From assembly GCF_910596095.1 (NCBI RefSeq), contig NC_056546.1, positions 10,689,925-10,753,924 of the forward strand: a stretch of DNA of 64,000 nucleotides, in the 5' to 3' direction. The notes under the pieces are model-generated. The model made no database searches and was not told the origin of the DNA. It saw only the letters and a program-made list of their open reading frames with translations. The DNA comes from Thunnus maccoyii (Eukaryota; Chordata; Actinopteri; Scombriformes; Scombridae). The position numbers and the translations under genes are program-made. This document shows positions 46,255-58,912 of this stretch, piece by piece; position 1 is the first letter of the stretch; the number at the start of each line of letters is the position of its first letter.

Positions 46255-49200
46255 CTGTGTTTTACTTAAGTGAATTAAGTCTACTCAAGCCTACTAAAAA
46301 CTACTTTTGTAAAAGTACAAGAACTCTTTTGAAAACTACGCTGGATAGATGTTTCTTTATTCATGTTCATGTTACTGCATGAAAGGACCAATGTGTCATT
46401 ATATCATGCCAGAAATATTTCAAATATGTATCTTTACCAAATTTAATTGTAATCCATCCAATCGTCAAGATATTTCACTCAAAACCACAAATGTGAACTT
46501 CATGGTGGCGATATAGAGGAAAAGTCAGGAGATCGCCAGAGTATCGGGGACTATGAAAGTCTGTACAACATTTTGTGCCAATTATTCTAGTAGATGTTGA
46601 GATATTTCACTGAATAAGTGAAGATTTTTAGTGGATCACCCAAACCAAGACTAACAATTCATGTATTTCTAACCACAGTGACCCCATCACTCTGAATAAT
46701 TCACAGAACACACTGTCAACACTTTCATTTGAACTTCTTTTTGAGAAAGCATAGTTCATATAAATCATCAGTTACTCATCCCTGGAAGACGGCCAAAGTC
46801 CTTCACTGGTGACTTACTGTAGACTTGAAAAATCCTCAACCTTCGATTCTGGCAGCATGACTGTTAAAAATATATAAAAATATAATTTTATCATCATCTT
46901 TTGTACTCATATTATAAGTTCGCTTCAATAACAACCTTGCATTTGTCGTCGTGGATGATGGCTTCAACAGATGGCCTCTGGGATCCAGACAGTAAAGCAA
47001 ACAATTGGAACGGGTTGCAAACATGTCATGGTGTAATGGGCTGGTATGAGTGAGACTGGAAAACACAACTGGTGCCGTCTCACACTGTAAAAGAGAGAGA
47101 ACAATTGAATAATGGGTTTTAAATGGGCAAACAGGATGTTAAATGGACATAACCACGCCATAGAAAACATGGTAATGGCAGCACTCCAATATAGTCAGAG
47201 AAAAAAAAAAGACCTTGCCCTCTGTTACCTCCATTTAATTATTTTCCAGATGAGAACATACCCACAGGATTGCTGACAGTCCCTGATAAGATAAAAGGAT
47301 GGTCCAGGATGAGGACTGATAAGGATGATCTTTAAAAAAAAAAAAAAAAAGAGTGACAAGGATACTAAAAACACTGAAGAGAAGAGCAGATCCAAAGATG
47401 GTCATGAGCTGACAGCAAGATTTACTCACAGGACCAGAAGTGTCTTAACAGCTGAGACTGTCAACAGGGAATTCAGATTTCCTGAATTGATTTAACAGGT
47501 GATGCTATGGTATGTGGGGATGTACAGTGCACGTACAAAGAAAACATGTCTGCTTGCATGCAAACACACATTTATACAAATAACACACATGCACACACTT
47601 TAGAAGTACGGTAGATATATTGTGTAGCGTGCATATCGTGTGCAGGAACGAGCTGACACACAGGAAACCCCACATGCGTACATGCTGGTACAGACTGTAC
47701 CATGATAAACAACAGCACAACAACCAAATATGCTATTAAAATATATCTTATCTGTACATCAGAAATTAATGTAACAGAATTCCTCTGCAAAGACCATTCA
47801 TCATTAAGCTGCTGATGCTTTTTCTTGGTGGGGAAGGAAAAAGGATATGTACTCAAAATGCACTTCAAAGTACCTAAAAGACTGATGCACGCAAAATTGA
47901 ACAATAAGCTTTCCAGAGTGGAAGTTCGTGAAGGACTCACAGTGTTTTGTAAAAATTTTGGACACAACTGCAAGGCCACAGGAAGAACATGTGATTCCTT
48001 AAAGAACAAGCCAATAACCAAATAACCTTGTGAAGTGAAATGATCTTCAAAACTTTTAATGCAGCTGGTTTTCTCTAGTTAATCATAACAATATGCAACA
48101 AAATCTCAGTAAAAATGTGTATTCAACACCAAATTAAACACCTATCTGCTGTTTAAGTTGCATCTAATTTTCTTCCATGTACAATTAAAGTATATCAAAA
48201 GGCTTGCAACATAATCAGCTTTCAACTTGTAGAGGTGGAATTCACAGCAAACACATAAAGCTCAATATCGCAGTAACTCACCATCCAACAATATAGCTGT
48301 CTAAGCTTTGTATTATTGTAGCTTCCCTAGTTAGTTAGCTGCCAGTTGTCTTTGCAGATAAGTAATCTGGAAGTAGAACATTATTGAGGAACGTAAGGCC
48401 CTTAATGAAGCCTGTTTGTTCTTACAATTGTCCAAACAAGCTCCATAAATCAGTTTTAGGTACTACAGGTAAATGATTTGTTGTGTTTTTAATAGAGGGA
48501 AAGAGCTCTGCCAGAGAGGAGCACTGTAGGAAAGAGAAACTCTCTGAGATGTTGGTCTGTTGAGACCAAAGTTTGATTGTACATGAAGCTGAATTGTAAC
48601 GTTTTTTCTGAATTGGACTTTTGCAAAATTGCAAGGTCTTGCTTAAGATTTGGGAAATGGTTGAATTTGATTATATTGTAAAGATATCGATGCTACTGTG
48701 TCCATCGTCTGTACCTTAGTTCCTTCATGGCAATTATTGTGAGTGGCGCAAATAAACACAATCATCCTACATTAGTCAGTTGAGGCTGTGACCATCATCA
48801 GGAGGTTTGAGTGTAATTGTGAATAGCCAGACATGCATCTTACAAGCTTGTGAAAGTATGGAGATTATTGTTCAAATAACTGAGATAAAGAAACCATTAG
48901 AAACTGTGAGGCTGTGTGTCCTCAAGCCTCTATAAGATATAACTCAATAACAAGTCATATATATATATAAGTGTATATCAGAACTTAACATGTCTCAGCT
49001 ATCTCATATGAACGAGTCCAATGCGGTTTGAACGTGCATACCCACATCTGCTGTACGAAAGATGATTTATTAAATCTTCTAAATGTTTTTTGGAACACCA
49101 AGTTTCAACATAGCCACCAGGAAACCCATTAAAATAGGTTAAATTATTTATCTGAGACGCTAACTTCTTAACTATTAATGAAAAACACTTGTTGTGACAT

Positions 49201-51671
49201 CAGTAATTAGGTTGATGTCTCAAAGATTCGACCCCTCAACAGCAGCAGTTTTCGGTGTGGATTTAACCTTTAACCCCAACTTTCTCTGGAACACTGAATT
49301 CAACCCTGTCATCAGGACAATACTGTTAATACACATGTTAAATTCAAGCACAACAGCACATGAGTGTAAAAATGAAAAGAACACACACTGGCACCATCGT
49401 CCTCATACACAGAACAAATTTTGAACTATTACATAATTTTATGAGCATTTATTGGACGAACATTGAGAACTGCTTGTTGGCAGAAATGATTGATGTGAAC
49501 TCTCAGCTCTTAGCTTCAAGGCCTGTTTCAGTCTTTTCTCACAGTATGTGATATAAAGGATTACACTTGTTTCTCTTTGCTGAAATAAAAAAATGAAGTT
49601 ACTGATAAGTGGAAAATGCAAAGGGAGTTATCGAGTTTTATTCACCGTACATAATCCTTGAAAAAATAGAGAGGGCTGCATCTGAGCGATAAACGTTTCA
49701 CTTACAAATTATAGGCTGCTAAATCTAAAGAACATTTGGCAACGATGCTTCATTTTTTAGATAAGTTTGTGCCCAAAATCTAAGCCTTTGTTATGAGGAG
49801 TGTAAAAATTGAGGGGTTGAACAGTGTAAATACAGCAAAGAGAAGTGAGATGTTCTTTTAGAGGTTTAGAGGTTTTTTAAAGGTGAACAGACAGAAAAAG
49901 AAAGCAAATACACACAAGAATCTCAAATATGTTTAAATGTAGATATATCAATGTACACGCATGTATCAAGGAGAAGTGTTTAGTCCCTCTAATCAGTAGT
50001 TTATATCACAGCTCACACAAGTGAATTCATCTGCTGACATATTGAGAACATCCAGATATCGTACTGAAAGGAACGGGCCCTCGACAAATTCCAAATCCCA
50101 ATGGTTTTTGAGGCTTTTCAAAGATTTACAAGTTACAAGAAGAATGTGAGCAATAACCCACCACAAGTGCAGAATTTTGGTACTAATCCCAATTCTGCAG
50201 TTGCTGGTCTCCCCCTAAAGAGGTGAATCCCATAATGGACTGCCTCAAACTCGGCTCTTGTCCTTAAATGCACCACTGGATTGAGAGGAATTCATTGTCT
50301 GTAGCAGATTTGTGGATCATCCAACGTGACAGGGATTTCATACTAGTACGTGACCTTTGCAGACCTCTCACAATCTTACACTCTGTTGGGAATTTGAAGG
50401 GGCTACCAAGGTAAAGATGAGGAGGGATTTCACTCTCTCAGACCTCCCTGAGGAGTTTTTTCTTTGTTTGCCCGTCTTCGTTGCGTCAGTCCAAAGCTTA
50501 ATCCTTGAAAACGTAGCCATGCCTCAAAATTCTTAATCCCAAATGGGATTTACTTCACTCTCTGTGTGTCTCCTGAGCCATTTAGGGGTTGAAGAGGCCA
50601 TCCATTGGAATTCCTTTTTCTACCGCTGTCCTCTTAAATCTCAGTATGTGGTCAGAAAGCCACTTCCAGCTCATTCATGTCATGCCCTCCGCCTCTCCCT
50701 GAGATCGCCTCTTATGCCACAGACTTCACAGGATACTCTTGAATTAGTATGATGTTTGTTTGCTCATAAACTTTGCGTTCTAAATATGGCACCAGAGGGA
50801 ACTGTATGGGGTCAGCAGGAAGTTGAAGGAGTTGGAGACATAAGATTGTCCTCCGACAATAGAAATGCCTTCAACCATGCATCAAAGGCCAGTGATTCTC
50901 CTTTACAATAACTTACGCGCTACTATGGAAAGATATGGGTTTATTAATAGGTTGATATGGCTGCATGTTCAGTTTTTGCACGCTGCAAATGACTCCACTG
51001 GATATAGGATGATATATTGTCACACAGGTGCCTCACAGAAATCAGTTGCTGGCAAAGACCTCAACCACAAATGCACCTGTTGATTTACAGTTGTTGAGAC
51101 TGTTTCCACTGTTGCAGTTTGCTTTGCTCTTCATCATCTGCAGTCATCTTTCTTACATTTTCTTTTCTGTATGGATAGTGTTTGTCTGATGGAGGATGAG
51201 GAGGTACTTGCTGTTGCTGTGTTGTAGGAACCAATGTCTCTCTTCTCTGTTTTCTATGTCTCACTCCTTCCCTCTTTTCCTCTTATTTTCTTTCGCCCTC
51301 TCCTTTCACCCCGTTGTGGAAAAACCCGGCTGTGCCCCACTACACTGAGGAAGCTGCTGACTGACTTTTCCCTGTGGTTATACAAGTCAGTAAAAAGCCA
51401 AAGGCTCAGAGAAACACAGAGAGTAGGGAGAGGGCAGGATACATTTTCAGCTGGTTGTGTAGGAAATAAAGAAGTTTGAATATGAATTATGGAAATCAAG
51501 TGCGTCTTTGTGTCTTTATACAAGCAGAGAGAGAGAGACAGTGGACCCTCAGTCTTGTTGGATCCAGCTCCTCCTCCTCCTTGTTGGGTACAGGTTAGTG
51601 AAGCAGCCAGACTAATGCTCCTTCACAGATGGTTTCTGTGCAAAACCACAGCAAGCTTTTTTTAGACAGGA

Positions 51672-51690
51672 GGGGGGGGGGGGGGGGGGG
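51672..51690 (+). repeat. G19 homopolymer
   Basis: Nineteen consecutive G. A shorter G15 run lies at 55459-55473. Both are assembly-sensitive and quadruplex-prone. Confidence 0.85.
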
Positions 51691-53913
51691 ACAGGGTGTG
51701 GATGACTGTTTACCTACCATGACTATATGAGCAAACAGCGGAGATGGACGCTTAGTGTGTGCAGACTCACACGCAACACAAAACCAGCCATAAACATCGC
51801 CTCTGCGCGGCGGTTCAGACAGGCCCATGTGTTATGATGGAATTATACATGGGTGTCACTTCTCACAGACACTTCAGAAAACAGGCTGTACTTTAAAAGC
51901 AATGGAAGAGAGGATTGTAGCATGTTTACTTCACATGCTCTCCTTTTTTGGACAGATTTACAACAGGACTTTGTGTTGCATAATAGTACCAATTGATTGT
52001 ACATTTTTCCTGAAGGGCTCTTGTTCCATCTCATGTAAAGGACAAGAATTCAACATTTAGAATTGCTCTTTGTGCGGAGAAAACTTGCTTTCACATTTTA
52101 CACTGTCTTTCTTATTCTCTATTTGTGTTGTTTTGTCTTTGACTGGGAGCCATAGACTGTTAAACACAATCGGCATTGACATTCAGCCCAAATTCATGTG
52201 GTGTCTTTGCATTTGTAAAAACACGACAGTTAAGTCTGAGTAATGCAGACATTACAAAGTTTGTTAATAGCTCCCTCCATGCCTGTTTCGTCCCATTTCC
52301 TCCCATGCATGCACACAAACAAGAGTGTTTAGCTGTGTAATTTGTGTCATAAAACTTTAAACTGTACTTCCAGGGTGGCACTGAGCTTTCGGGACAGAAC
52401 ACAAATAGCCCACTGCTACTGAAAGAGTGTTTGTATTTGAGGAATGTCTTTTTTAACATCTCTCTTGCTCCAAAAAGATGGACTGCTGTTTCTGGAAATG
52501 AACTCTCTGTTGTGCAAATCAACACAGAGCAGCATTGAATTAATACCAGCAGTCTTCTTTTACATACGCAGAGCAAGCTGAACAGCCAGCAAATAACTCT
52601 TAGATAAGAGACTGATTGTCTTCATACATTTCAGCGGCTGCTGCATGGCGTTTATATAAAACTTAAGGTCGGAGTGGTATTATTAGCCATGGTATACTTT
52701 AGTTATTTGTCATCGCTCTATCTCTCTGCTTGTGACAGTTGGTAATCACTGAAAGGTGAAGTTGTCATCTTTGCATACACATCACTAAGCTATATGGAAA
52801 CACCCACTGTAGACAGCAAGTGAAGATGTTCGGGAAGTGGCGACAGGTGAGCAGGTGGATGTGGGAACCAGGCAGGAAAGTCAGTTGGCATCTGGTGGAC
52901 AAGTGGAGAATGGCAAAGCCAAGAGAAGAGAGTGTGGGGCTGAAGACAGAGACAGGGACAGAAAGGGGAAGGGAAACAACATAAACAGGACTGAGGCAGG
53001 AATCATGACAGTTCTCTCTGTAGACTTTATTGACAGCAATCATCAAAACAGCGCTGTAAAAAAATAAAAAACAAGGACACACAAGAATAATAACATAGAG
53101 TAAAAAATGTGAAAGGCACAGTAAAAGTATAATTATACTGTATATTATAACAGACAAAAGAAAGAACTAGTCTGTAACTGACTGGAGTCCACTGCGTCTG
53201 TCTCTTTTTTTGGGTATGTCTTTTTATGTGTCAGTAAAGACTTGCGTCATCGCAAAGACAGATGGTACGGAAACAATCAAAAAGCTGGCAGATTGTTAAC
53301 AAATGACATTTTGATGCCACCCCACAACAAAATACTATGAAATTCTCTGCGCCTCCTCCCTCGACTTCATGTAAAATCGGAAATTCTGGTTTCGATGTGG
53401 TTGAACTGAAATTGTGACATTACTGGTATGTCTTGGTGAACACCACACCATTGAATATTGAGAAATACATAAATTCTCTAAAAGATACTAATTCTGTTAC
53501 ATGGTCAGTCGCTGAAAATGTGTTGAAATGACTGCGCAGTAAGCAGAAATTTAACTTTTACGAGGAGCACGTGAATGCAACAAGAGTGCTTCGAAGACAG
53601 AGAGGTTCAGACACAACAAGACTGCACAGACTCTGATGATAAAGGTAGGTTATCTTAGTGTGTTGAACTAAGGACAGAGTTAACTGACTTAAAAGTCACT
53701 GTCAACCTGCTAGGACCGTTATTTCTGAGGCGAAAGCGCTGTTTTCACTTGTAATTCACTGCAAAACTGACGGTTAAAAGCGAATTTGCTGTTAAAATAA
53801 CGTTAACGGTTACTCGTTTAAGATGGAATTCTCTCTAATTTCGGGTTGGTGGTGCGACTTTGGTCGATTCTGTGACTTAATGTGATGTATCTAACTCTTC
53901 CTGAGAGATAGAA

Positions 53914-54001
53914 ATGAAGAAGGGTAGCGGTGTTTTGATGCTGGAAGTCCTGTGTCTTCTTTGTTTCCTGGGAATTAAATTTAGCGCCAACTTCGAGCGT
54001 G
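53914..54001 (+). CDS. Probable first coding exon of an unidentified secreted or membrane protein
   Basis: ATG in AGAAATGA (G at -3) opens 29 codons: two lysines, a hydrophobic core (VLMLEVLCLLCFLGI) and FSA before NFER, a classic signal peptide with likely cleavage after Ala25. It ends in phase 1 at CGTG followed by the perfect donor GTAAGT. Upstream, AAAG/GTAGGT at 53644-53645 could be the donor of a 5' UTR exon, with an acceptor near 53900. No convincing second exon was found to the window end, so intron 1 would exceed 10 kb. I do not recognise the protein. A chance ORF is possible, but signal peptide, start context and donor together make a real exon more likely. Confidence 0.5.
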
Positions 54002-56043
54002 GTAAGTCCAGCCAGGGCAGCGAAGTTAACTAGCCGGACTGTTAAGCTTACCGGCGGGCGTTACAGTCATGGTGTTGTGGGTGAGATAGTTAGCCACATG
54101 TCGGCAAATGTTTAGTCTAAAAATAATATTTAGCGTTATTTTCACTGGTAGTAAAATAATGAAATTGCTTCGTTTTATACGGGAGAAACCCCACACATGT
54201 TTCTTGCACATAGAAAACATTTAATAATATTATTTTATTGTCAGCCAACATGTGACACGGTATTTTCTGTTCATTTTAAATAAATCAGATTGTGATAAAT
54301 AACAGTATTGAATGCAGAATTTGACTCCTAAATGTTGCAGTTTTTACCTAATTTTTGGGATGTGAACCAGCCAGTCCCATTAAGCTCCTCACCTATATTT
54401 AACGTGGTAATTTTCTTGTAGTATTTTTATATTTTAGACCAAGATCTTAACTCTCAAGTGCATTCACTCTGTTTTAAAGACCATATGGACCGCATGACTG
54501 TTGCTGTCTACAGAAAAGCACGCGTGTGACTGGCAGCTTTAATGCAGTTTTAGGCTATCACGTGCAGATAGTGGTTCACATGACCTAACAATAAGAGAGG
54601 AAAAAGAAGTAAAAAGTCCATTTAATACTTCATAAGCATGCTGGTGATGTCACAAAACGGAAATGTGATGGGTTTCAACAGCAAACACCAATGTAGCAGA
54701 GGAATCTGTGTCAAATCTGTGTTTGTCAGTCACTAATACGGTGATACGGCAATTACTAATGATAGTAATGATATTTATGTTTTTACCACTGTAGGGTTTG
54801 CTGTGGAGTATTTTTTCCATTAATATGTACATCTTTTTAGGGTATAGCTGTGTTGCATCCTGTTAAAATTTATTACAGGATTACTCTCACTCTCCTAAAT
54901 GATAAGGGATGTATGTGACTCTGAGGGAGAAATGTGTTTTCTGGTTCGGCTCCATGTCACACGTGTCTGTGCTATTTGTGACTCTGCTCTTCCAGGAGCA
55001 AGGAGAGGAGCACACCAGAATGGTGGCTTTGTTTTCCAATGAACAGCTGATGGGACAGCAGCATCGACCCACCACCGCTGGGTGCCCATGAGCATCTGTT
55101 TTACATGAGTGGGAGTTTAGTTTTCCTCCACCTGTTGCCTGAGTTGACCGGTGTGATGCTATTGTCTACGCCGGCAGAAGAAAGCACTTATCATTTTTGG
55201 CTGGTGGCAGCTCCTCTTGTGAAGATTAGATAAGACTAGACTGACTCATCAAAGGGAATATGAAAACCATGGCCTCTCCCAGTGTTACTCATTTAAACCC
55301 AGAATCGCTGACTATAATGGAGTAGTGTTGAGTGGAGTTCCCAGTTCATCAGTCAGCTATTTATTCAGACTACTTGAACCAACTAAAAAGACAGGCAGCA
55401 GGAGATGGGCTTTGTTCCTGCTCTCTCAGAGTGGCGGGAAATCTTTTAGGGCATAAAAGGGGGGGGGGGGGGGTCAGGGTGAAGACAATGGATTTGGAGA
55501 TCTTTTTTGCTCCCTCCCTCTATTGGTGTGGACGTGATGTGTTTTTTTTCCCTTTCCAGAATTTTCACCAAGGATTATTTACCGTTATGCTGCTGTCATT
55601 AATGTTTCTTTTCCTGTCTCTGTGTCATTGTTTCCTGCCTGTTTTTTTTTGGTATTACCTTGATTACATCTGCGCAGACCTTTGTCTGAATGTAAGCTGC
55701 TTTGTCACAAAAGAAGAGTTTAATCATATGATTCACATAACCTGTCCAAGCTGAATAATGAGTAGAAAGCACAGTAGGTTCAGATTTCATCAGATATGCT
55801 CAGTTTAGTAGCAATTCATGTATGAAAAGAAAGAGAAGGAGTGGAAAGTGGTTTTGTGTGGTATGAAGCTGCACCCTGTTTCCATTCAGTTCTTCGTGCC
55901 TCCCCAAAAAGGATGTTTGCAGTCTTGTTAGAGCCAAAATACTCCAGTCCAAATTTAAGATTCTCAAATCTAATTCTTTGAAATAAATCTACAGTTTTAG
56001 CTTATTGCCATTGGAATAAAAACATTCCAGCTGGCTATATTGA

Positions 56044-56354
56044 TATAATTTGATTCCACTTTTCCAAGAGCCATAAGGTTTACAATGAAGGATGCAGCGT
56101 CTTCTCTTTGTGATGAATTATCTTGCAGAGACAAGCAACATGTACCAAGCAAAGTTTTATGCTTTGATTGGATTTTTGCCCCCCAGCTTCCCATAAAACA
56201 ACAAAAAAAATCAGTTCCACCAGTTTTTTTTTTTAGAGGTTTGTTTGGTTTTATTTTCTTTGTCTATCCGGGTACAGCGTTACTTAGGCCTGCTGTGCCT
56301 TCCTTGTTTGCCGCTGAATATCTGAATGCCTCTGTGCCCATGTGTAAGTGATGA
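56044..56354 (+). repeat. Tandem duplication, copy A (311 bp)
   Basis: Identical by eye to 56500-56827 except for a 17-bp deletion after GGTTTTATTTTC. Starts TATAATTTGATTCCAC and ends GTGTAAGTGATGA. Non-coding. Confidence 0.92.
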
Positions 56355-56501
56355 TTAAATGGTTTCTGCACTGGAGGCTTTGTGGTGTAACCACTGGAAC
56401 CACAACTGAAGCAGAAATTGCTCATGAATCTCTCTTCATTATTTAAAAAACAGACAAGACATCTTGAGAAATAGCAGTTTCTCATGTTTTTCTCGATGGT
56501 A
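56355..56501 (+). repeat. 147-bp insert B, copy of 58126-58272
   Basis: TTAAATGGTTTCTGCACTGG through TCTCGATGGTA matches 58126-58272 throughout. It lies exactly between duplicates A and A'; its last two bases, TA, are shared with the start of A'. Confidence 0.92.
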
Positions 56502-56827
56502 TAATTTGATTCCACTTTTCCAAGAGCCATAAGGTTTACAATGAAGGATGCAGCGTCTTCTCTTTGTGATGAATTATCTTGCAGAGACAAGCAACATGTA
56601 CCAAGCAAAGTTTTATGCTTTGATTGGATTTTTGCCCCCCAGCTTCCCATAAAACAACAAAAAAAATCAGTTCCACCAGTTTTTTTTTTTAGAGGTTTGT
56701 TTGGTTTTATTTTCATCAGTCTGCATGTTTCTTTGTCTATCCGGGTACAGCGTTACTTAGGCCTGCTGTGCCTTCCTTGTTTGCCGCTGAATATCTGAAT
56801 GCCTCTGTGCCCATGTGTAAGTGATGA
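56500..56827 (+). repeat. Tandem duplication, copy A' (328 bp)
   Basis: Partner of 56044-56354. It keeps the 17 bp missing from copy A, which lie between short TTTC repeats. Confidence 0.92.
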
Positions 56828-58125
56828 GTTGACTGTGTATTTGGCCACCTGTCAGGGTCACAGTTTGTGTTCCCTGAAATGAGCTTTGGTCATTTAATCT
56901 GTTTTTTTTTTTTTTTTTTTTTCTATCAATAGGATTTAATTTGGCTACCAGTATAAAGCCAGCGGGTGACATGACAGGCCTGTGAGGACAAGCCATTTGA
57001 AGGGATGGCTGCCGACTGTGAAAACAGCCTCTGACCAAACCAAAGTGTGTGCGTTTGTTGGAAACTTGTGAAATTTTTTTAGGCGGTGTTTCATTTGCTG
57101 CCATGGTAACTGGCTGCAAATACTATCAAAAGTCAGATCGACAATACACAGCCTGCTGGTGCTCAAAAAGGCAACCCGAGTCACCACAGAATGTGATGAT
57201 TAGTGATTAGTGGTTGTCAGCTTTTTTTTTTTTCTCGCAGACTTTTGTACAAAACAAAGGAAGCAGCCCTTGCTTGCAGGTTTAGATGCATGATTGCTGC
57301 TGTTAATTTAAAAAAACAAATTGGGTTTTAACGCAGAATATAGTATGGACTTTGTGCTAAGCTAATTTGGTAATTTGTCAGCACAAGTAGCTCATAACGT
57401 GCATTTCAAGGTTAGCTGATTATCTGTGAATCATGTATTGCCCATTGTAGCTCTGCAACGCTTCCAATGAACACTCTCAGGAAGCTGACTCGAAGTGTGA
57501 TTTTAATGACGGTATTTATTTTCATCAGATAATTTGGCAGAGCGGAACTTGCGGATGTGTGCTTTGCTTTTGCTGTCTTCATTTATCTTAAATATCTCCA
57601 AACAGCTGACATTTCTCTTCCTGCACCTGCTCAAATACTGACAGTCTAATGTAACGTCGCTGTTATGTGATATCGGGTGCATTTGAATGGCAGCAATATC
57701 ATTTTTATGGAAGTATTTTAATGATTATTAGTAGTTTATGAGCACAGTACTGGACTGATACCTGGGCAGTGCATCCCTACTAAGAGGTGTGATTAGCTGA
57801 GTGAAGCTAACATGGAGCAATTTGTAGAAAAGCTCCTTTCCAATCAATTAATACACATCTAAATTTGATAATATATCAAAGCCATTTCCTTTCTCTCATT
57901 GCAGCTGTTGATCTCTATCACAAAGTTAATATACAGTAATGATTGGACTTCCCAGTAATCGTCTCCTTTTCAATAGTTAAACAAATTTGAGTGAATGAAA
58001 GAGTGTGAACATGATTACTTTGGGCATGTAATGAATGCATTACATGGCTTGATAATGTTGAGTACGACAGATCCATATAGTGTTGTTGGTGCTCTAACGG
58101 GTTAAATCTACTGATCCGCTGATCT

Positions 58126-58272
58126 TTAAATGGTTTCTGCACTGGAGGCTTTGTGGTGTAACCACTGGAACCACAACTGAAGCAGAAATTGCTCATGAAT
58201 CTCTCTTCATTATTTAAAAAACAGACAAGACATCTTGAGAAATAGCAGTTTCTCATGTTTTTCTCGATGGTA
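58126..58272 (+). repeat. Source segment B' of the 147-bp insert
   Basis: Same sequence and orientation as 56355-56501, about 1.3 kb beyond copy A'. Flanks differ, so it is taken as the original. Confidence 0.85.
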
Positions 58273-58724
58273 ATATTTGAGTCTTACATCGTTTTTTAAG
58301 GTTAGGCAACGGTCACCCACATGTTCCTCCATTTTTCCAGTTTGTCTGATCGTTTGCTGAAATGTGTAATCTTTCCTGTTTTGGCAGACCAAGGGCAGTC
58401 ACTAATATCGTCCTTGAAAGAAGAACAGGGGCAAATGCAGTGTGAAATGAGAACCGAGATTGTAAAAGTCAATGTGCTGCAACGTAACTGTAAAGTGTTC
58501 TCGAGCAGAGCTGTGGAGCAAGCTGCTTTTTGTCGGTCATTCTAGGAAGGGTGTGAAACTAGAAACCTGGTCGTCAGGCGCAGATGTGAACGGCATATGA
58601 ATCATCATCACTGTATGGATTTATGAGTTTGGCATAGGAAACAAGGAAAACTTTTTAAATGGCATGACGGTAATGTTGTACTTTTGCTTCTACTTTCGAT
58701 CTGATGATATTTAGAACAAGAGGT

Positions 58725-58912
58725 CAGTTTGAGGATTGTCTGATCAACAGTCCGAGACCATGAAATATTCAATTTACTATAATGAAAGCCCAGAAAATGT
58801 CGCAAATTCTCACATTTGAGAACTTGGCACCATTAAATATTGCATTTTTGCTTGAAAAATGACTTTAATAAATTGGTTGATTTATTAATCTACTTACTGT
58901 TGCAGCTCTAAT
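58725..58912 (+). mobile_element. hAT-like MITE, right-end fragment
   Basis: Contains TTCAATTTACTATAATG, TTCTCACATTTGAGAACTTG and ends TACTGTTGCAGCTCTA, as in the copy at 17134. A further left-end fragment (GGGCTGCAACAATTTGTCG) lies at about 38145-38215. Confidence 0.6.

Larger units (their letters stand above)
43681..53600. other. Intergenic, no gene recognised
   Basis: Contains the inverted repeat at 45848-46254 and the G19 run. About 46395-46640 (TTCATGGTGGCGATATAG, AGTCAGGAGATCGCC) resembles a dispersed teleost repeat known to me. The longest ORF, 149 codons on the minus strand at 47572-48021, shows no protein-like features. Confidence 0.5.

Noticed and set aside
47572..48021. 149-codon minus-strand ORF
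   Set aside because: No recognised motif and no start context or splice sites of note; it overlaps several other chance ORFs.
54909..55091. 60-codon ORF with an AG acceptor-like site (CTCTTCCAG) that might be exon 2 of the signal-peptide gene
   Set aside because: In the phase needed after the exon at 53914 the frame stops within about 15 codons.
56264..56716. 150-codon minus-strand ORF, with similar ORFs repeated nearby
   Set aside because: It spans the A-B-A' duplication, and its repeated parts appear only because the DNA is duplicated. No protein-like composition or splice support.
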